NCBI GenBank assembly: GCA_034620365.1
Contig: JAQGEQ010000222.1
Span: 34,926-98,925, forward strand
From: Pegea sp. RAD2-039
Lineage: Eukaryota; Chordata; Thaliacea; Salpida; Salpidae
DNA length: 64,000 bases
Direction: 5' to 3'
Shown here: positions 23,900 to 36,132 of the stretch, piece by piece
How positions within the stretch are numbered: position 1 is the stretch's first letter
How the letters are laid out: each line of letters opens with the position of its first letter
Notes under the pieces: generated by a model
The model's input: only the letters and a program-made list of their open reading frames with translations
Told to the model about the DNA's origin: nothing
The model's database searches: none
Program-made: the position numbers and the translations under genes

Positions 23900-25168
23900 T
23901 TATACATCTGTTTCAGCAGGATGTCTTTCACGATATCTTTGTCGCGATTCCTCAAATAAATCACGAATAAGATCTCTATAATCTAGTCCAAACAGATCAC
24001 GAGTTGTATTGTAATGAGATGATGTTGGTTGATTAGATGAAGTTACATTAAAAAGAGAATTTCCAATCTGATTTCGAGTTTCTGGATATCTCGGTGGCGA
24101 TTCAAACAAACCACGAATGTATTCTGGAAAAGTTTGTGCAGGAAACAAATACTTATTAGTTGAGTTAGATGATGTTGGTTGATTATAAGGACAATCTTTA
24201 AATTGATGACCAGCAGAATTTCGATATTCATCCCTAATTTTACAATAAAGTTTGTATCGACTTTTGCTTAAATAAATAGATGAATCTTTATCTTGAAGAA
24301 TAGGATCAGAATCCTTAGTAGATGGATTCTCAGCAGATTCTTCGACTGAAAATCGAATTTTTGGTTGAACTGGTTTAATATTTTTAGCTGGAATATTGAC
24401 GGGAACATCATCAGTTTCATCTACATCAAGTTCTGCTGCTTCCCCTAAATTCACAGCTACCTCATCACCTAAACTGAAAAATAGAAATTCATCATTTGCA
24501 TCAATTACATTAAGCTCAGTCGCATCTTCGGGGTCTACATCGATAGAATAATTTGTTCCTAGGTTCTTTATTTTCTTGTAAAGTTTGTAGATGAGACATC
24601 CAACAATCAGCAAGATTATAACAAATCCTAGTGAAGTACCAATCACTAAATATGAACTTGTTGATAATGTTGTTGCAATTGTTGGTTCATACTTGGTTGG
24701 TGTTGATGTCTTAACAATCTCTAAAGATGTTGTTGGAATCAATTTGTTCTTAGAACATAAGAATGGAAGTTCTTTATCATCATTTTTATATGAATCAAAG
24801 TAAATTTTATTGAAATATCTTTTATGTATATAAAACGTATTTCTATCAAATGTTGGAAGAACATCTTTATAAAACAAAGATTTTTGCTCATCAACATCCA
24901 GTGATGTTCCATCACTCCAAGAACCAGTTCCATTCTTTACTGAAAAGCCAATCCGAAAATTTCTGAACGATCTCATTTCAGTTTCATCATGAACATAGCA
25001 ATCTTCTAATTGGTCCAAAGTATCATTTAATCTCTTCTGATTGTTGATTGGAGCTAGCTCTTCACCAAACTGTTGACAATAATCAACAGAATCTTTCCAG
25101 TTCTTCTTTGTATCAACTATTTTAACAAGCAAACCATCAGTCTCATACTGATACTTACAATTCTCCAT
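23900..25168 (-). CDS. C-type-lectin-like single-pass receptor with long cytoplasmic tail
   Basis: 422 residues in one open frame. Residues 3-139 resemble a C-type lectin-like domain: Cys4, Cys31, Cys57 and Cys138, FRIGF with WSDGT in the usual positions, and a closing LPFLCSK. Calcium/sugar motifs such as EPN or WND are not seen, so sugar binding is doubtful. A Thr-rich stalk leads to a transmembrane helix at about 173-196 with a basic stop-transfer (KLYKKIK). The 225-residue tail is acidic and holds a diverged duplication (329-365 and 379-416, each starting NQPTSS and containing a Phe/Leu-rich IRxLFE motif). No signal peptide precedes the lectin domain, so an upstream exon carrying it may have been missed; otherwise it could be a type III membrane protein. 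Ligand unknown. Confidence 0.75.
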   Translation of the reverse strand: MENCKYQYETDGLLVKIVDTKKNWKDSVDYCQQFGEELAPINNQKRLNDTLDQLEDCYVHDETEMRSFRNFRIGFSVKNGTGSWSDGTSLDVDEQKSLFYKDVLPTFDRNTFYIHKRYFNKIYFDSYKNDDKELPFLCSKNKLIPTTSLEIVKTSTPTKYEPTIATTLSTSSYLVIGTSLGFVIILLIVGCLIYKLYKKIKNLGTNYSIDVDPEDATELNVIDANDEFLFFSLGDEVAVNLGEAAELDVDETDDVPVNIPAKNIKPVQPKIRFSVEESAENPSTKDSDPILQDKDSSIYLSKSRYKLYCKIRDEYRNSAGHQFKDCPYNQPTSSNSTNKYLFPAQTFPEYIRGLFESPPRYPETRNQIGNSLFNVTSSNQPTSSHYNTTRDLFGLDYRDLIRDLFEESRQRYRERHPAETDV

Positions 25169-27490
25169 AATGAAGTAAAAAAATTGTTTTTTAAACTTAA
25201 AAATTTGGAATCAAAAACTTATGACTTTAAATGTCTGATTTTTTAATAAAAAATTAAAATACTGTTTCAAAAAACTGTTAGAAAGTGATCTTCAAAATAA
25301 CAGAAAGAAAATATATTAAAACGAGTTGATATAAGTGATAATCATAATAAAAAAGAGTTTTAAATGTTTAATTACTGGAACATATTGTATTCGGTTTATT
25401 AGATTCATATGAAACTTTTTTAGTTTTTTAGAGGTATGGAAAACATTACAAAATATTAACATCTTACAAAACACAAAGTCAATTGCATTTATCTTAAGGT
25501 AACGAAAATATCTGAATATGAATTTACTTGTGGACAAATACAACCTTTTGTTTTGTTATTATGTCAAAATCATTTATAAAATTTATCTTAGACAATTAAA
25601 AGGCTTAATAATAATAGAATAAAAACATCTTTTTAAAGAAGTCTTTTTAAGTAAAACTAAAATAACCTAGAAGATAGTTTCTTAAAAAAGATGAACTTAA
25701 AATATTAGATACAACAACTTAACTCATAAAAATATGTTCGTAATCATAAATTAAAAAACAAATTATTTATTTTAATAAAATTTTAAACCTTTTAATAATT
25801 TTAAGTATCAGTAACTAAAGAACAGTTTCAAAGACATAAAAAAATTTGAAAAGTTGGTTTTATAAACTCAAATTTCAACTTATTAAATTGACTCGTTCAC
25901 TTATTTGCTAGTCTCATCTATTCTAGATATGAAGTCTTTATATAGTAAGTTATAAAAGAACCATTAACAAATAACAACATTTCTGAATTAGATTTTGAAT
26001 TAAGTTAATAAAAACAATTGAAAGGAGTAACAAATTAGTTAACTAAATTCAATTCTAATGATTTTATAAGAAAAGTTTTTTTACATTTAAGTTTGCAAAT
26101 ATTTTCAACTTTATAGGATAAAAATATTTGGTTTTAACTTCTACATTAGTTAAATTATTTCATTTAAATGAATTTTTCATCTACAGAAGCTTTTTAAAAC
26201 AAACAAAAAATTGGAACCTTTATTAAAGAGCTCGTTAGTGTTTTAAAGTTCAAATTTTTTTTTTCAACAATTTATTCAGAAACAACATTTTGATTTTACA
26301 AACTTTTTGAACAAACTTAATTTAATAAAGTTTTTACTCTTTGAAATCAAATTAATAAATTGTAGACATATTTTGTAAAATCTTTTTGTCAAGATATTTT
26401 GAATTTATAAACTTCATTAACAAATGAAAGCTTTCGTCAATTATTATTATTGTATCTATTATCTGTAAAATTTATTTAGAATATTTTTAGCTGCAACACT
26501 TCTTATACTTTTGTTTTATTTTGGATTGTATTGAATTATTAATCAAATAAAATCTAATCTTCTACAACTATTCTAATTTGAGAATAATCAGAATTGTATA
26601 AACTTAATAAAGATTAGTGTTAAGCATTGAGATGTTATCTTTATGTTAATTGAATGAAGTTATTTTTCAACTTAATTGAGTTTCTGATAATTTTTTGGAA
26701 AAAGTAATTTTTGAAGCAAACAATTTCATATTAGATAATTGTATTTTGTTTATAAATTCAAATTAATTTCTTTATATTTAAAATAATATTTGTTTTGTTT
26801 CTGGGGAGTTGTTTTTTAAATTGACTCAATATATTAAGAGGTTTAGAATATTGTTTTAAACAAATGTAATTTCTATTTTTGTTTTTAAAAATTCAAGCTT
26901 AAACTCATAACTCAAATAATATTTATAAAATGATAATAATAAAAGATTTACAGACTTCTTACTTGAATATATTTTCTCTTTTTTCGAATGTTTATAAAAC
27001 TGTTAACTTTCAGTCAGCTTACTAACAAATAAATAATTATTTATTCATACAATAAAATTTTATAGAAAAATTTCAACAAAATCAGAATAAAATAAAAATG
27101 TACTATGAGCGATATTCTTTCAATTTCCAAAATACTTCAAACAACTGAAGATTTTCGACGCCCCTTACAGTGCTACATGTCGTAATTACATATGCGGTAA
27201 AATATTCTACTGTCATACCTTTCAAACATAACACAACAAACTCTGAGTGAACACTTAGTGGCAAATGTTCATAATTATAAAAGCTGCAGTTATGTAAGTA
27301 TGAATTTTTTTAGTTGTTTAAAGTTTCGTTGTGAATTATTTTAAAAAACTGGATTTGCTTGACATAAATTCTATTTGAATAAGGTTAAGTTTTATCAAAT
27401 AGTTCTTATAAGTTGTGATAAAAATATTTTTACTTATCAGGAATGGATTTTCACAAATGATAATATCTTATCATTGATGATATCTAAACA
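25169..27490. other. AT-rich intergenic region left of the tandem array
   Basis: Mostly low-complexity AT sequence. A dispersed repeat lies at about 27120-27260. A missing first exon (signal peptide) of the lectin-like gene may lie here, but I could not identify it. Confidence 0.35.
27120..27260. repeat. Dispersed repeat (GATTTTCGACGCCCCTTAC type)
   Basis: Shares GAAGATTTTCGACGCCCCTTAC and the CATATGCGGTAAAATATTCT core with 54960-55075, and the core alone with the copies upstream of each array gene. Confidence 0.5.
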
Positions 27491-28219
27491 TAAACCTATG
27501 AGAGGTTAAAGAGGCGGTGAGTTTCATATGAAATGGGAAACACAATGGAGATGGATTTGACAAAGCAAGAAGAGAGCTTTGTACATTCACTTAAGATAAA
27601 GATGTTAATTAAAAGTTTCTATCCTTAATCTAGTCAACAAACAAGATGATGTGTAAACAATATTGAATTGCTGGAGGCTAACCCGATGATAAGCTTTATA
27701 TAAAGAGTCATCATCATTTCAATATACAAACTTAACTAATAGCTGAATTTCATCTGCATATACAAACAAACTAACATCATCTACTGATATTTGAGTCTAT
27801 AGACAGATCTTTTAGCTTAAACACTTTAAAGAAAGTTCAAAAATGAACTTCTGTTAAGTTTAAATAAAAATTCCAAAATATTTCTAATCGGGGTTCCAAG
27901 ATAACATCAGATAGGATGTCTAGAAAGACAATAATAAAGATCATTAAAAAGACATTAGAAAGTTGCAATAAAAGTAAATTTCTTAAAAGCACAATTTAGC
28001 TCGTAACTAATTGATTCAATTAAAAATTAATCTAAGTATTTAAAACTATTTGTTTATTGATCATTCGATTTTATTAATTACAATTCTTTCGACTAAAAAC
28101 TTTTTAAAAACTCAAATTAAAATCACAACAAATCGAATAAATGAAACTTTTATTAAAACAACAAAAGAAACAATTTTAACAAATAAATAAAAAAACAAAC
28201 AAATGAAAGTTTCATAAAC

Positions 28220-30777
28220 TCAATTGTGACTTCTCATATGTTTTTGTAAATGAGAAGGACGCATAAACCCTTTTTTACAAACACTGCAGTTATGTGGAAA
28301 GTTTCTGGTGTGGATGCTGATCTCGTGTTGCTTCAAAGTAGATGATTGCGAAAATGATTTTGAGCAAATCTTACAATGAAACAACTTTTCGCCTGTGTGG
28401 ATTCGTTTGTGTTTTGCAAGACTACATAATTGCCCAAATGTCTTTCCACATTGATTACAAACAAAATCTTTTTGCTTCTGGTGAGTATTACGGATATGTT
28501 GTTGCTTGTAAGATTTCTGGCTAAACGATTTTTCGCAAAGCTCGCATTGATACGTCACCTTTAAGTGAACTGACTCATTATGCCGGTTGAGGTTCTTTTT
28601 TAGGCCAAAGCTTTTTCCACACAAGCGGCAAACAAAATTTTTCAATTTATTGTGGGTTACTTGGTGTTGTTTGAGATGGCATTTATAATCCGCAGAAAAG
28701 TCACAGAGATTGCATGGATACTTTTTATCAGACGGATGTTTTCTTTTAAGATGAACGTCAAAAACTTTCTTATCAGCAAAGATGTCTTCACAAAACTCGC
28801 AGTGATAAAGATCAGCTGCACAAAAATTGTGTTATTACAAAAATTAATTTTATTCTAGTACTAGAAACATTAATAAGATATATTTTTTTACAAATAAATG
28901 GAAAAGTTTAATTTACTTCTTTTGAGTAATTCAGGATTCCTTTTCAGATTCTTGATTTCTTTCTGAGGACTTTTAGCTGTAAAAAGTTACTTGTAGTTAT
29001 TCATAAGATTGTCTTTGTGAATAATAACATTAGTTAACTTTTTCGATTTTTCAATTAAAGTAATTCATAAATAATTTAATATTATTTTACTAAATAAATA
29101 TCTTCTAACTTTTGTTTTCATCTTTCGGAGCATCTTCTAAATCTTCATGTTCATTATCAAGAACATTTTCAAGCATTTCTTCATTTTCACCTGCAGTATC
29201 CTCATTGTCATCTCTATCACCATCACCAAGAGCGTTCTTCATTTGATCTTCATCTTCACAACCATCCAGAGTATTCTCAATGTGATCCTTATTTCCACCT
29301 TCAAAATTGCAATCATTAACGTCATTTAGGTCTTCATCCTCAAGAACATTTCCATCCAAATTTTCATAATCATTACTTTCAACAACATCTTTAACTAAAT
29401 CTTCATCAACAACATCATCATCAAGTTGTTCTTGGATGACTTCAGGACATTCTGTAACAATAAGATTAATTAAAAAACCTCCAGTGCAAGTTCTATTGGT
29501 CATGTTAAGGGTTTTAATGCTATTTCTTATCAAAACAGATCACTATTATTTAATAATAATATATTATCTATAATGTAAATGGGTTACTATTGGTCATAAA
29601 TATTTTCTTATTTGTGATTACTTATAACACTAGAAACATTATAACTTTAGTTTAGAAGTTGTACTCAGAACAGTTTTACTTTCCAACTTTCTTCTTTTAA
29701 TCTCTGGTTGATTGAAACAACTTTCATATCTACCACAACCTTCACTATCAGATTTTGATCCTTTTAAAACAAATTTGTTGTTTAAATTTAAATATTTTGT
29801 TGAATATAAACTTGTATCACAATTTCTTGATCAGGCAAACATGTTAACAGTCATTAGATTATTAAAAGATTAAAATTATCAAAAACCAGTTTAATAAAAG
29901 ATTTATTAAACACTTCAACAATATTACTTCAAAGGTTTTCTCAGTTCGTTATATTAAACTTCCAATATTAAAATAACTTAGTTATAAAATCAAACACCAA
30001 AAACATAAACAATAAAATCATATATTATAACATCATAAGATCATTTAAAGTTGAAATTTACCTTCTTCAACCAATAAACTAGAAGAATTGAAATCTACTT
30101 TTTGTTTAGGTTGATAATAAATTTGAGTTTCTATTGGTTCTGTCTTGCAAAGCTAGGAAGCAAAAAAGAATCCCAGTAAAATTATACAATCTAGATTATT
30201 TATTTATAAAAGATTAAAAACAAAATCATAAAAAAAATACTAAAACCCTCTAACAAATTATTTTTTATATGTAGAAACAACTAATATTTTGACAAAAAAT
30301 ATAAATAAACAAAATAATGATACTTACAAAGGTTTCAGATGGAGACACAGTGTTTAGGTCTTCTCCTTGACTTGTAGAAGCAACAGGTTCCTTAGATGGA
30401 ATGTCAGAGATGTTATTATCACCATTTGAAGCCACTTTCTTTGAACTATCTCCATTATTTTGAGTTTTTTCTTCATAATATTTTATGATTTTACACTTTA
30501 CATATTGTATTTCTGAAGGACTCCAACTTATGTTATTTTGAAGCCTTTTCATGTTAAACCAGCGCTGAATCAATTTATATGAATAGCCAGAATTTTCAGA
30601 GAGTTTAATTAGTTGTTCTTCTGATGGATATGGGAAAGCACAAAAATAATTCAAAAATTCCAACTCAATAGTGGGAAGAATATAATTATCTGCAGGAGTT
30701 TGATCAGCTACAGCAAAATTATTCTCTTTTAACCACAAATCAGCTGTAATAACTTGATGAATTTCCATTATTATCAA
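28220..30777 (-). CDS. Array gene A: homeodomain-like / acidic / seven C2H2 zinc fingers
   Basis: Exons 30777-30328, 30143-30062, 29451-29110, 28976-28917 and 28815-28220 join in consistent phase (0,1,1,1) to 509 residues without a stop. Residues about 26-85 resemble a homeodomain; helix 3 reads LIQRWFNMKRLQ, with Met where the invariant Asn51 is expected. Exon 3 is an Asp/Glu-rich low-complexity segment. Exon 4 encodes KNLKRNPELLKR. Exon 5 holds seven C2H2 fingers, beginning YHCEFC and YPCNLC, then five classic fingers; one TGEK linker (between fingers 5 and 6) is visible. A nuclear DNA-binding role is inferred from the domains. Targets are unknown. It is the most intact copy together with C. 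Confidence 0.85.
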
Positions 30778-32410
30778 TTACTAAGTCTGTTTATAAAAGA
30801 AATATTAATAAGCTTAACTCAAGTTTAATTGAAAAAGAAGTTTTTCTATATAACTTACATAAGCAATTCAAACTATTTAAATTATATTTCAGTTTATCAA
30901 TGTACATCTAAATATAAAAATGCATAAAAATATCTATAAACAAACTTCAAAATAGATTGAATTATTTTAAAATCATGCTAAAAAAACATTGAAAATAAAA
31001 GTCACTGAAATAAACATTTGTTATAAAAAGCTAAAATACTTTTTATTAATAAACATCGTGTATGACTGTTTTTTAATGATTAAGAAAGCAACTAAAATAA
31101 TCTGGTAACTTAACTTTTAAAATTTAACAAATAAAGTTTGGTGATATTATGTAAGATTTAAGCAAAATAATTCAGTAGAAATCGAATAAAATAAACTCTT
31201 AAAACTTTAAAAATTCAAAATAAATCTTAAAAGGAAATTTTTTATGAAATAAATTGAGAACTATACCAACAGTAAATAACGTAGCAAATTTTTCTTCTCT
31301 CTTCAATTTAACTTATATTCCTCTGTCTAAGTAGTAAAAGTTTTCCTAAAGTGACACCATTCATTGGTATATAAACTGCACTTGGAGTTTAAAATAATTT
31401 TTTTATCAATTTAATCAGATATAAAATAACTAATATCTACAAAAAAAAAACAATTTTTAGACGTTTGGATTCAATAACACCAAAGAAATCGGTGACAAAT
31501 TGAAAATAAAACAATTATACATTTGAATAAATTAAAACTATTTTAATAGAGAGCTCTATTAAACTACAAAATTTGCAAATAACCAAAGTCTTGAAGGTGC
31601 TCAAGCCTAGCTTGGATAAGATATTAACATATGCAGTAAAATATTCTTCTGTTATTGGTTTTAAATATACTACAAACAACTCTGAATACACTACCAGAGG
31701 CAACATCATGTTCTTGACATAATAATTAAGTGAATAAAACATTATGAATAAATGATACATTTAAAGAAAGTAGAAAAATGATCAGATATGTTCCTCTTAT
31801 AGTCAAAAGTATATACTATAAACTTGAATTTGCAAATATGCATCTGTAACAACTTTCTCATGCATCAATATTTACTTCTCAATGGCTTGTCAACTTTCAC
31901 TTCAACAACCTGTGGAACAATTATTTAATACAAACCCTAAAAATTTCTACCAAAACCAACTAAGCAAAAGTATAAAGAAACCAGTAACAAGAATGGATTC
32001 TCAAAGAAGCTGAGGATATGAAACACATACCCAAGTATCAGTGGAATCTAATATGAGTTGTAAAAGTTTCTCAGGGGCTGAAAAAGACACAGAGATTGAA
32101 GTCACCTGGTAATGACAAAATGTCAAACTTCTGGCTGCACCATCTACTGATCATAATGTAACTGCAAACCAACTGAAAAAATAAGTTTTATGATAGATAG
32201 ATGATAATATCTTATCATTGATGATATATAAGCATAAACCACAAGTGATAGTTGCATTGGCATCTCTCTTTAAGGAGTCTATAACACCTGAAACAGTTTA
32301 AGATACCTGAAACTGTGAAAATACACCAAAAACAGTAAAAAACTACCAGAAACAGTAAAAAGACGTAAAAATATTTGAATACTGTTAAATTCTTTAACTT
32401 TAATTATATT

Positions 32411-32490
32411 CATCACTACCAGTTTTGTGAGGAAATATTTGGTAATGAAAAAGTTTTGAATTCTTATATACAAAGGAAACACAAAAATAA
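32411..32490 (+). pseudogene. Inverted zinc-finger remnant (sub-unit A)
   Basis: The plus strand reads QFCEEIFGNEKVL and then QRKHKNNKK, aligning with the first finger of gene A (CEFCEDIFADKKVF, KRKH, DKK). The first zinc Cys is replaced (CTACCAG). It is transcriptionally opposite to the array genes and ends in a LINE tail. Confidence 0.7.
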
Positions 32491-32504
32491 TAAGAAAAAG
32501 TTTA

Positions 32505-32580
32505 TATATTTGTGAGAATGGTCTTAGAGAGAGGTGCACTTTTCAGATACCCTCCTTCGTATTTATTGAAATAAATAAAT
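32505..32580 (+). mobile_element. LINE 3'-tail fragment (sub-unit A)
   Basis: GAGAGGTGCACTTTTCAG followed by CCTCCTTCGTATTTATTG and AAATAAATAAAT matches the LINE terminal tail. It directly follows the inverted finger remnant. Confidence 0.75.
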
Positions 32581-33339
32581 TATTTAAGAACAACTTTAGT
32601 AATAAATAATATTAAATGCAAAATTTAGTTTATAAGAAATAAATTTTAACAAATTACTTATTATTATTGTTATCATCTAATGAATAAAAATCCCAAGTAT
32701 AATTGTAGAAACTAAAAGATTAAAAAAATGAATTAATCACTTCAAATTAATAATTTTAATATTACTATGAAAGCATGTTAAAATAAAAAACTTACAAAAA
32801 TTTTCTGTTAACAAACTCGGTAAATAACGACGAAAAACTCAACTGTCAGAATGCAGAATAAACTAACAGCGCCCAATGTTCAGAAACCTTTGCAGAAAAT
32901 AATCTATGGTTCATATGTTCTGCGATTACCATAGAAAAATAGCTAGATAAGAAACTATAAGAGGTATGCTTTCAATAATCTTTTGAATATTAAGTAAATG
33001 ATATTTGTCATATGGATGCAAATTACAAATCGTACAACTCTTACAGCAAACATGAAGCATTGTGATTGCCGAAAGATAATGCAAAGATCTTAAGGATCAC
33101 AGCTTAACATTAATGTAGAAAACAAGGAAAAAATCAGGAACAACCGATAGATGAATAAATGGCCATAGAAATGATAAATACCAGCTATTATGTAACATTT
33201 ATTAAAACTTTAAACAAAACAAAAGAATTTTCTAGAAAATTAAGTTTTTATTTAATAAAATAAATTTAAATATATGTCCTTCTCTTCAAAATTTAATTAA
33301 GATATCCGGAGAAGGAACTAAAAGCAAGTTTGACATTTA

Positions 33340-33850
33340 GTAGATTAGGTACTATACCATCGCTACCAGATGCTTCCCAGGACCCATTGATGAAATGGCT
33401 TTGCTGGGTTCTTCTCTTGTTGGTCCACAATCTAGATCTTGTATGACTAGTAGTTGCTACATTTTATCCATTATAGTGTTCATCACGGTGTTTTTAGTGA
33501 GTAAACGAGTTAAAAATGTTCCACGTGCTTCCTTATTGGTTTCATATTTTTGTACAAGATTTCTCCTGTGGCAGATTGCGGGGGGGCTGTTGGACGTTTT
33601 GTGGGTCCAATTGCACATCTAACACAATCGTAAACGGAGTTGGTATCACCCATTGCTGCTGCATCCTAGGTGCTTCGATTTTGCAAAGCCAAAACTCATT
33701 GACACATTTCATGTAGCTCTACAAAATGCTTTTCTAGCTTTGCGCAAAATCTCAGAGTTGCTAGATTGTTTTTTGTGCTTTACATGACGTAATTCTGCTC
33801 AGCGAGGGAAGCAACGTGTCAGTGGTTTCTTGAAAGCAGTCATTGCTGTC
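33340..33850 (-). mobile_element. Decayed second-family LINE (linker before the RT domain)
   Basis: On the minus strand, broken frames read AMGDTNSVYDCVRCAIGPT, an EHF-like WxEHF segment, then PTREEPSKAI and ASGSDGIVPNLL. This order resembles the endonuclease-to-RT linker of a second non-LTR group. It has several stops and frameshifts and is a fossil. Confidence 0.5.
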
Positions 33851-35104
33851 ATAAGTCTTCACTCCAAAAGCTTCCAGTGAGCTATTGTAGATCTTAACTT
33901 TCATTTTTAATCAAGACAAAGAGGTAATAGTATTGATGATGTTAATCTATTCATTAAAGTTAAGAATTCTACAATTTTCTCTGGAATGAACATGGCGATG
34001 GTGTTTAAGCGCGGCTTACGTTTTTGTTATAGACTTGTACTTTGTCTTACTTGAAAGATGCAATTTGCAGTATACTAGAGGTGATTATTTAGAAAGTTTT
34101 TCTTTTATTGAATATTATTTGTATTTTTAACATTTTTGATTTTAGAATAACGAGCACTAAAATTAGAATGAAACTCTGATGTACTCAATTACATGTCTTC
34201 TGTGCATCTTTGACAGTGAAGAACTTTATAATCTAATTATTGAACTATTCGTTTGATCTCATTAATTTTTTCTATAGACAGGATTTCAAATAGTTTGTGT
34301 TTATATTCAAACAAGCTAATAAATAAAAAAGCTGAAACTATTTACCTTTATTTAGTTTAGAAGCCTTTTGCACGGTTTAATTCAGTGTTTCAGGTATTAA
34401 AAGTCAAATTTCAACTTTGTCAAATGAGCAAACAATGTTCTGCCCAAATAATTTTCTAGAAACAACATTACTGTTGAATAATCTATAAACTGATTTAAGA
34501 AAGTCTAAATCTGACTTAAAATCCTTATGTAATAATACACTTATACAAAATTGTAAAATTATTTTTGCTTACTACTAATATTGACTTTAATTTAATTTGA
34601 AAAAGTAATATAGATTCATCCTTATAAAAAAATTATTTACTCAGAACTAGTTCAGTTGCTTTACAGCAAATTCACAAATCTTTCAAAACATACAAATTTA
34701 ACATCCTTTGAAATAAATAACTTTAAGACAATTTTCTTAACAAGTAATGTATAATGCTGCCAGCTTCTTTTTTCACTTATTTTGATATTTTTTGTTATTT
34801 ACTTTTATTCACTTACGCTTCAATAGAGTTCTTTTTTCTACATTAACTAAAGAATTTTACAACATCCTTCAACAGTTTTTTACAGTCTTCTATAACAGCT
34901 GAGTAGTTTGTCTTCTGAAACCATGCATTGAATAAAACAAATAAAATGAAGAAAAAAATTAGGAAAAACTTGTACTTTTGCGGAACAAAAAATACCAACA
35001 AAACATTTCTCTATTAGTGGATCTTAGTTTTAATTTTTAATGTTTAGTTTTCTTTCTAAAAAGTATTTTATTTCTGCTAATTTAAAGATAGTTTAAAAAA
35101 AACT

Positions 35105-35590
35105 TTTGTCAACTTTAAATAAAAATTCTAAAATATTTCTAATCGGGGATCCAAGATAACATCAGATAGGATGTCTGTCACAACAGCTCTCTCAACCAAT
35201 TCTGATGAAAACATATGATCAGACATCAGCATATCTGTATCTGATGAATTAGTAAAACTTAAATCGGAAATTGCCAAGATTGATGAGAAAGTTTTTAGTT
35301 TGTCTAAATCAATGGACGAACTGAATGCATCTATAAAAAACAAGTCACATGGGCCTCGGTGGTCCCGGTTCCGACAAAAATGCTAACATGGTGCACCTTC
35401 TTGCCAAGTAGGCCTCCGACACGCGTAACAAACTCACTTTAGACCGTGAGGACTGAGAAAACAATGTTATTATCTTTAATATCTTTGAGACTGATAAAGA
35501 TGATGACAGAAAGTTTTTTAATCAAGTTTGCTCTCAAAGCCTTGATTTTGTGGATTTTCCAAAGGTTCCAAAGGTCATTATACCGATAAT
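35105..35590 (+). mobile_element. LINE ORF1 fragment (sub-unit A end)
   Basis: The plus strand reads LVKLKSEIAKIDEKVFSLSK and MDELNASIK, then VTWASVVPVP, and further on NVIIFN-like FETDKDDD, with frame breaks. The same segment occurs at 49540-50060 and, with a PHD-like finger in front, at 58724-59150, so it is ORF1 of the array's LINE family. Confidence 0.65.
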
Positions 35591-36132
35591 GATATCCCGA
35601 TGATAAGCTTTATATAAAGAGTCATCATCATTTCAATATACAAACTTAACTAATAGCTGAATTTCATCTGCATATGCAAACAAACTAACATCATCTACTG
35701 ATATTTGAATCTATAGACAGCTCTTTTAGCTTAAACACTTTAAAAAAATTCAAAAATGAACTTTTGTCAAGTTTAAATAAAAATTCCAAAATATTTCTAA
35801 TCGGGGTTCCAAGATAACATCAGATAGGATGTCTAGCAAGACAATAATAAAGATCATTAAACAGACTTTAGAAAGTTGCGATAAAAGTAAATTTATTAAA
35901 AGTACAGTTTAGCTAGTAACTAATTGATTCAATTAAAAATTAATCTAATTATTTAAAACTAATTGTTTATTGATCATTCGATTTTATTAATTACAATTCT
36001 TTCGACTAAAAACTTTTTAAAGACTCAAATTAACATCACAACAAATCGAATAAACGAAACTTTTATTAAAACAACAAAATAAACAATTTTAATAAATCAA
36101 CAAAAAATCAAACAAATGAAAGTTTCATAAAC

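Larger units (their letters stand above)
30778..35590. other. Spacer upstream of gene A with decayed elements
   Basis: Nearly identical to 45212-50060. It contains a dispersed-repeat core (31600-31700), inverted zinc-finger and LINE-tail fragments (32400-32580), a decayed antisense LINE segment (33340-33850) and LINE ORF1 remnants (35105-35590). Short frames here are not credible genes. Confidence 0.6.

Noticed and set aside
23900-25168. Calling the lectin-like protein a sugar-binding C-type lectin or venom-type lectin
   Set aside because: The calcium-site motifs are absent and it has a transmembrane helix and long cytoplasmic tail, so only a lectin-like fold is claimed.
29147-29329. Plus-strand open frames antisense to the acidic exons (also 43581, 43741, 51534, 63678, 63700)
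   Set aside because: They mirror the Asp/Glu-codon repeats of array exon 3, which leave the other frames open by composition alone.
31515-31760. Minus-strand 81-residue frame repeated at 45949 and 53839
   Set aside because: Conservation is explained by segmental duplication of a dispersed repeat. There is no splice context or family match, and the 39390 copy is not kept open.
32279-32539. Minus-strand 86-residue frame, shorter at 46713
   Set aside because: It runs antisense through the inverted zinc-finger remnant and a LINE tail.
33395-33716. Plus-strand frames (MALLGSS...), repeated at 47829
   Set aside because: The opposite strand carries recognisable, though broken, LINE linker sequence; the plus-strand frames are duplicates without any family match.
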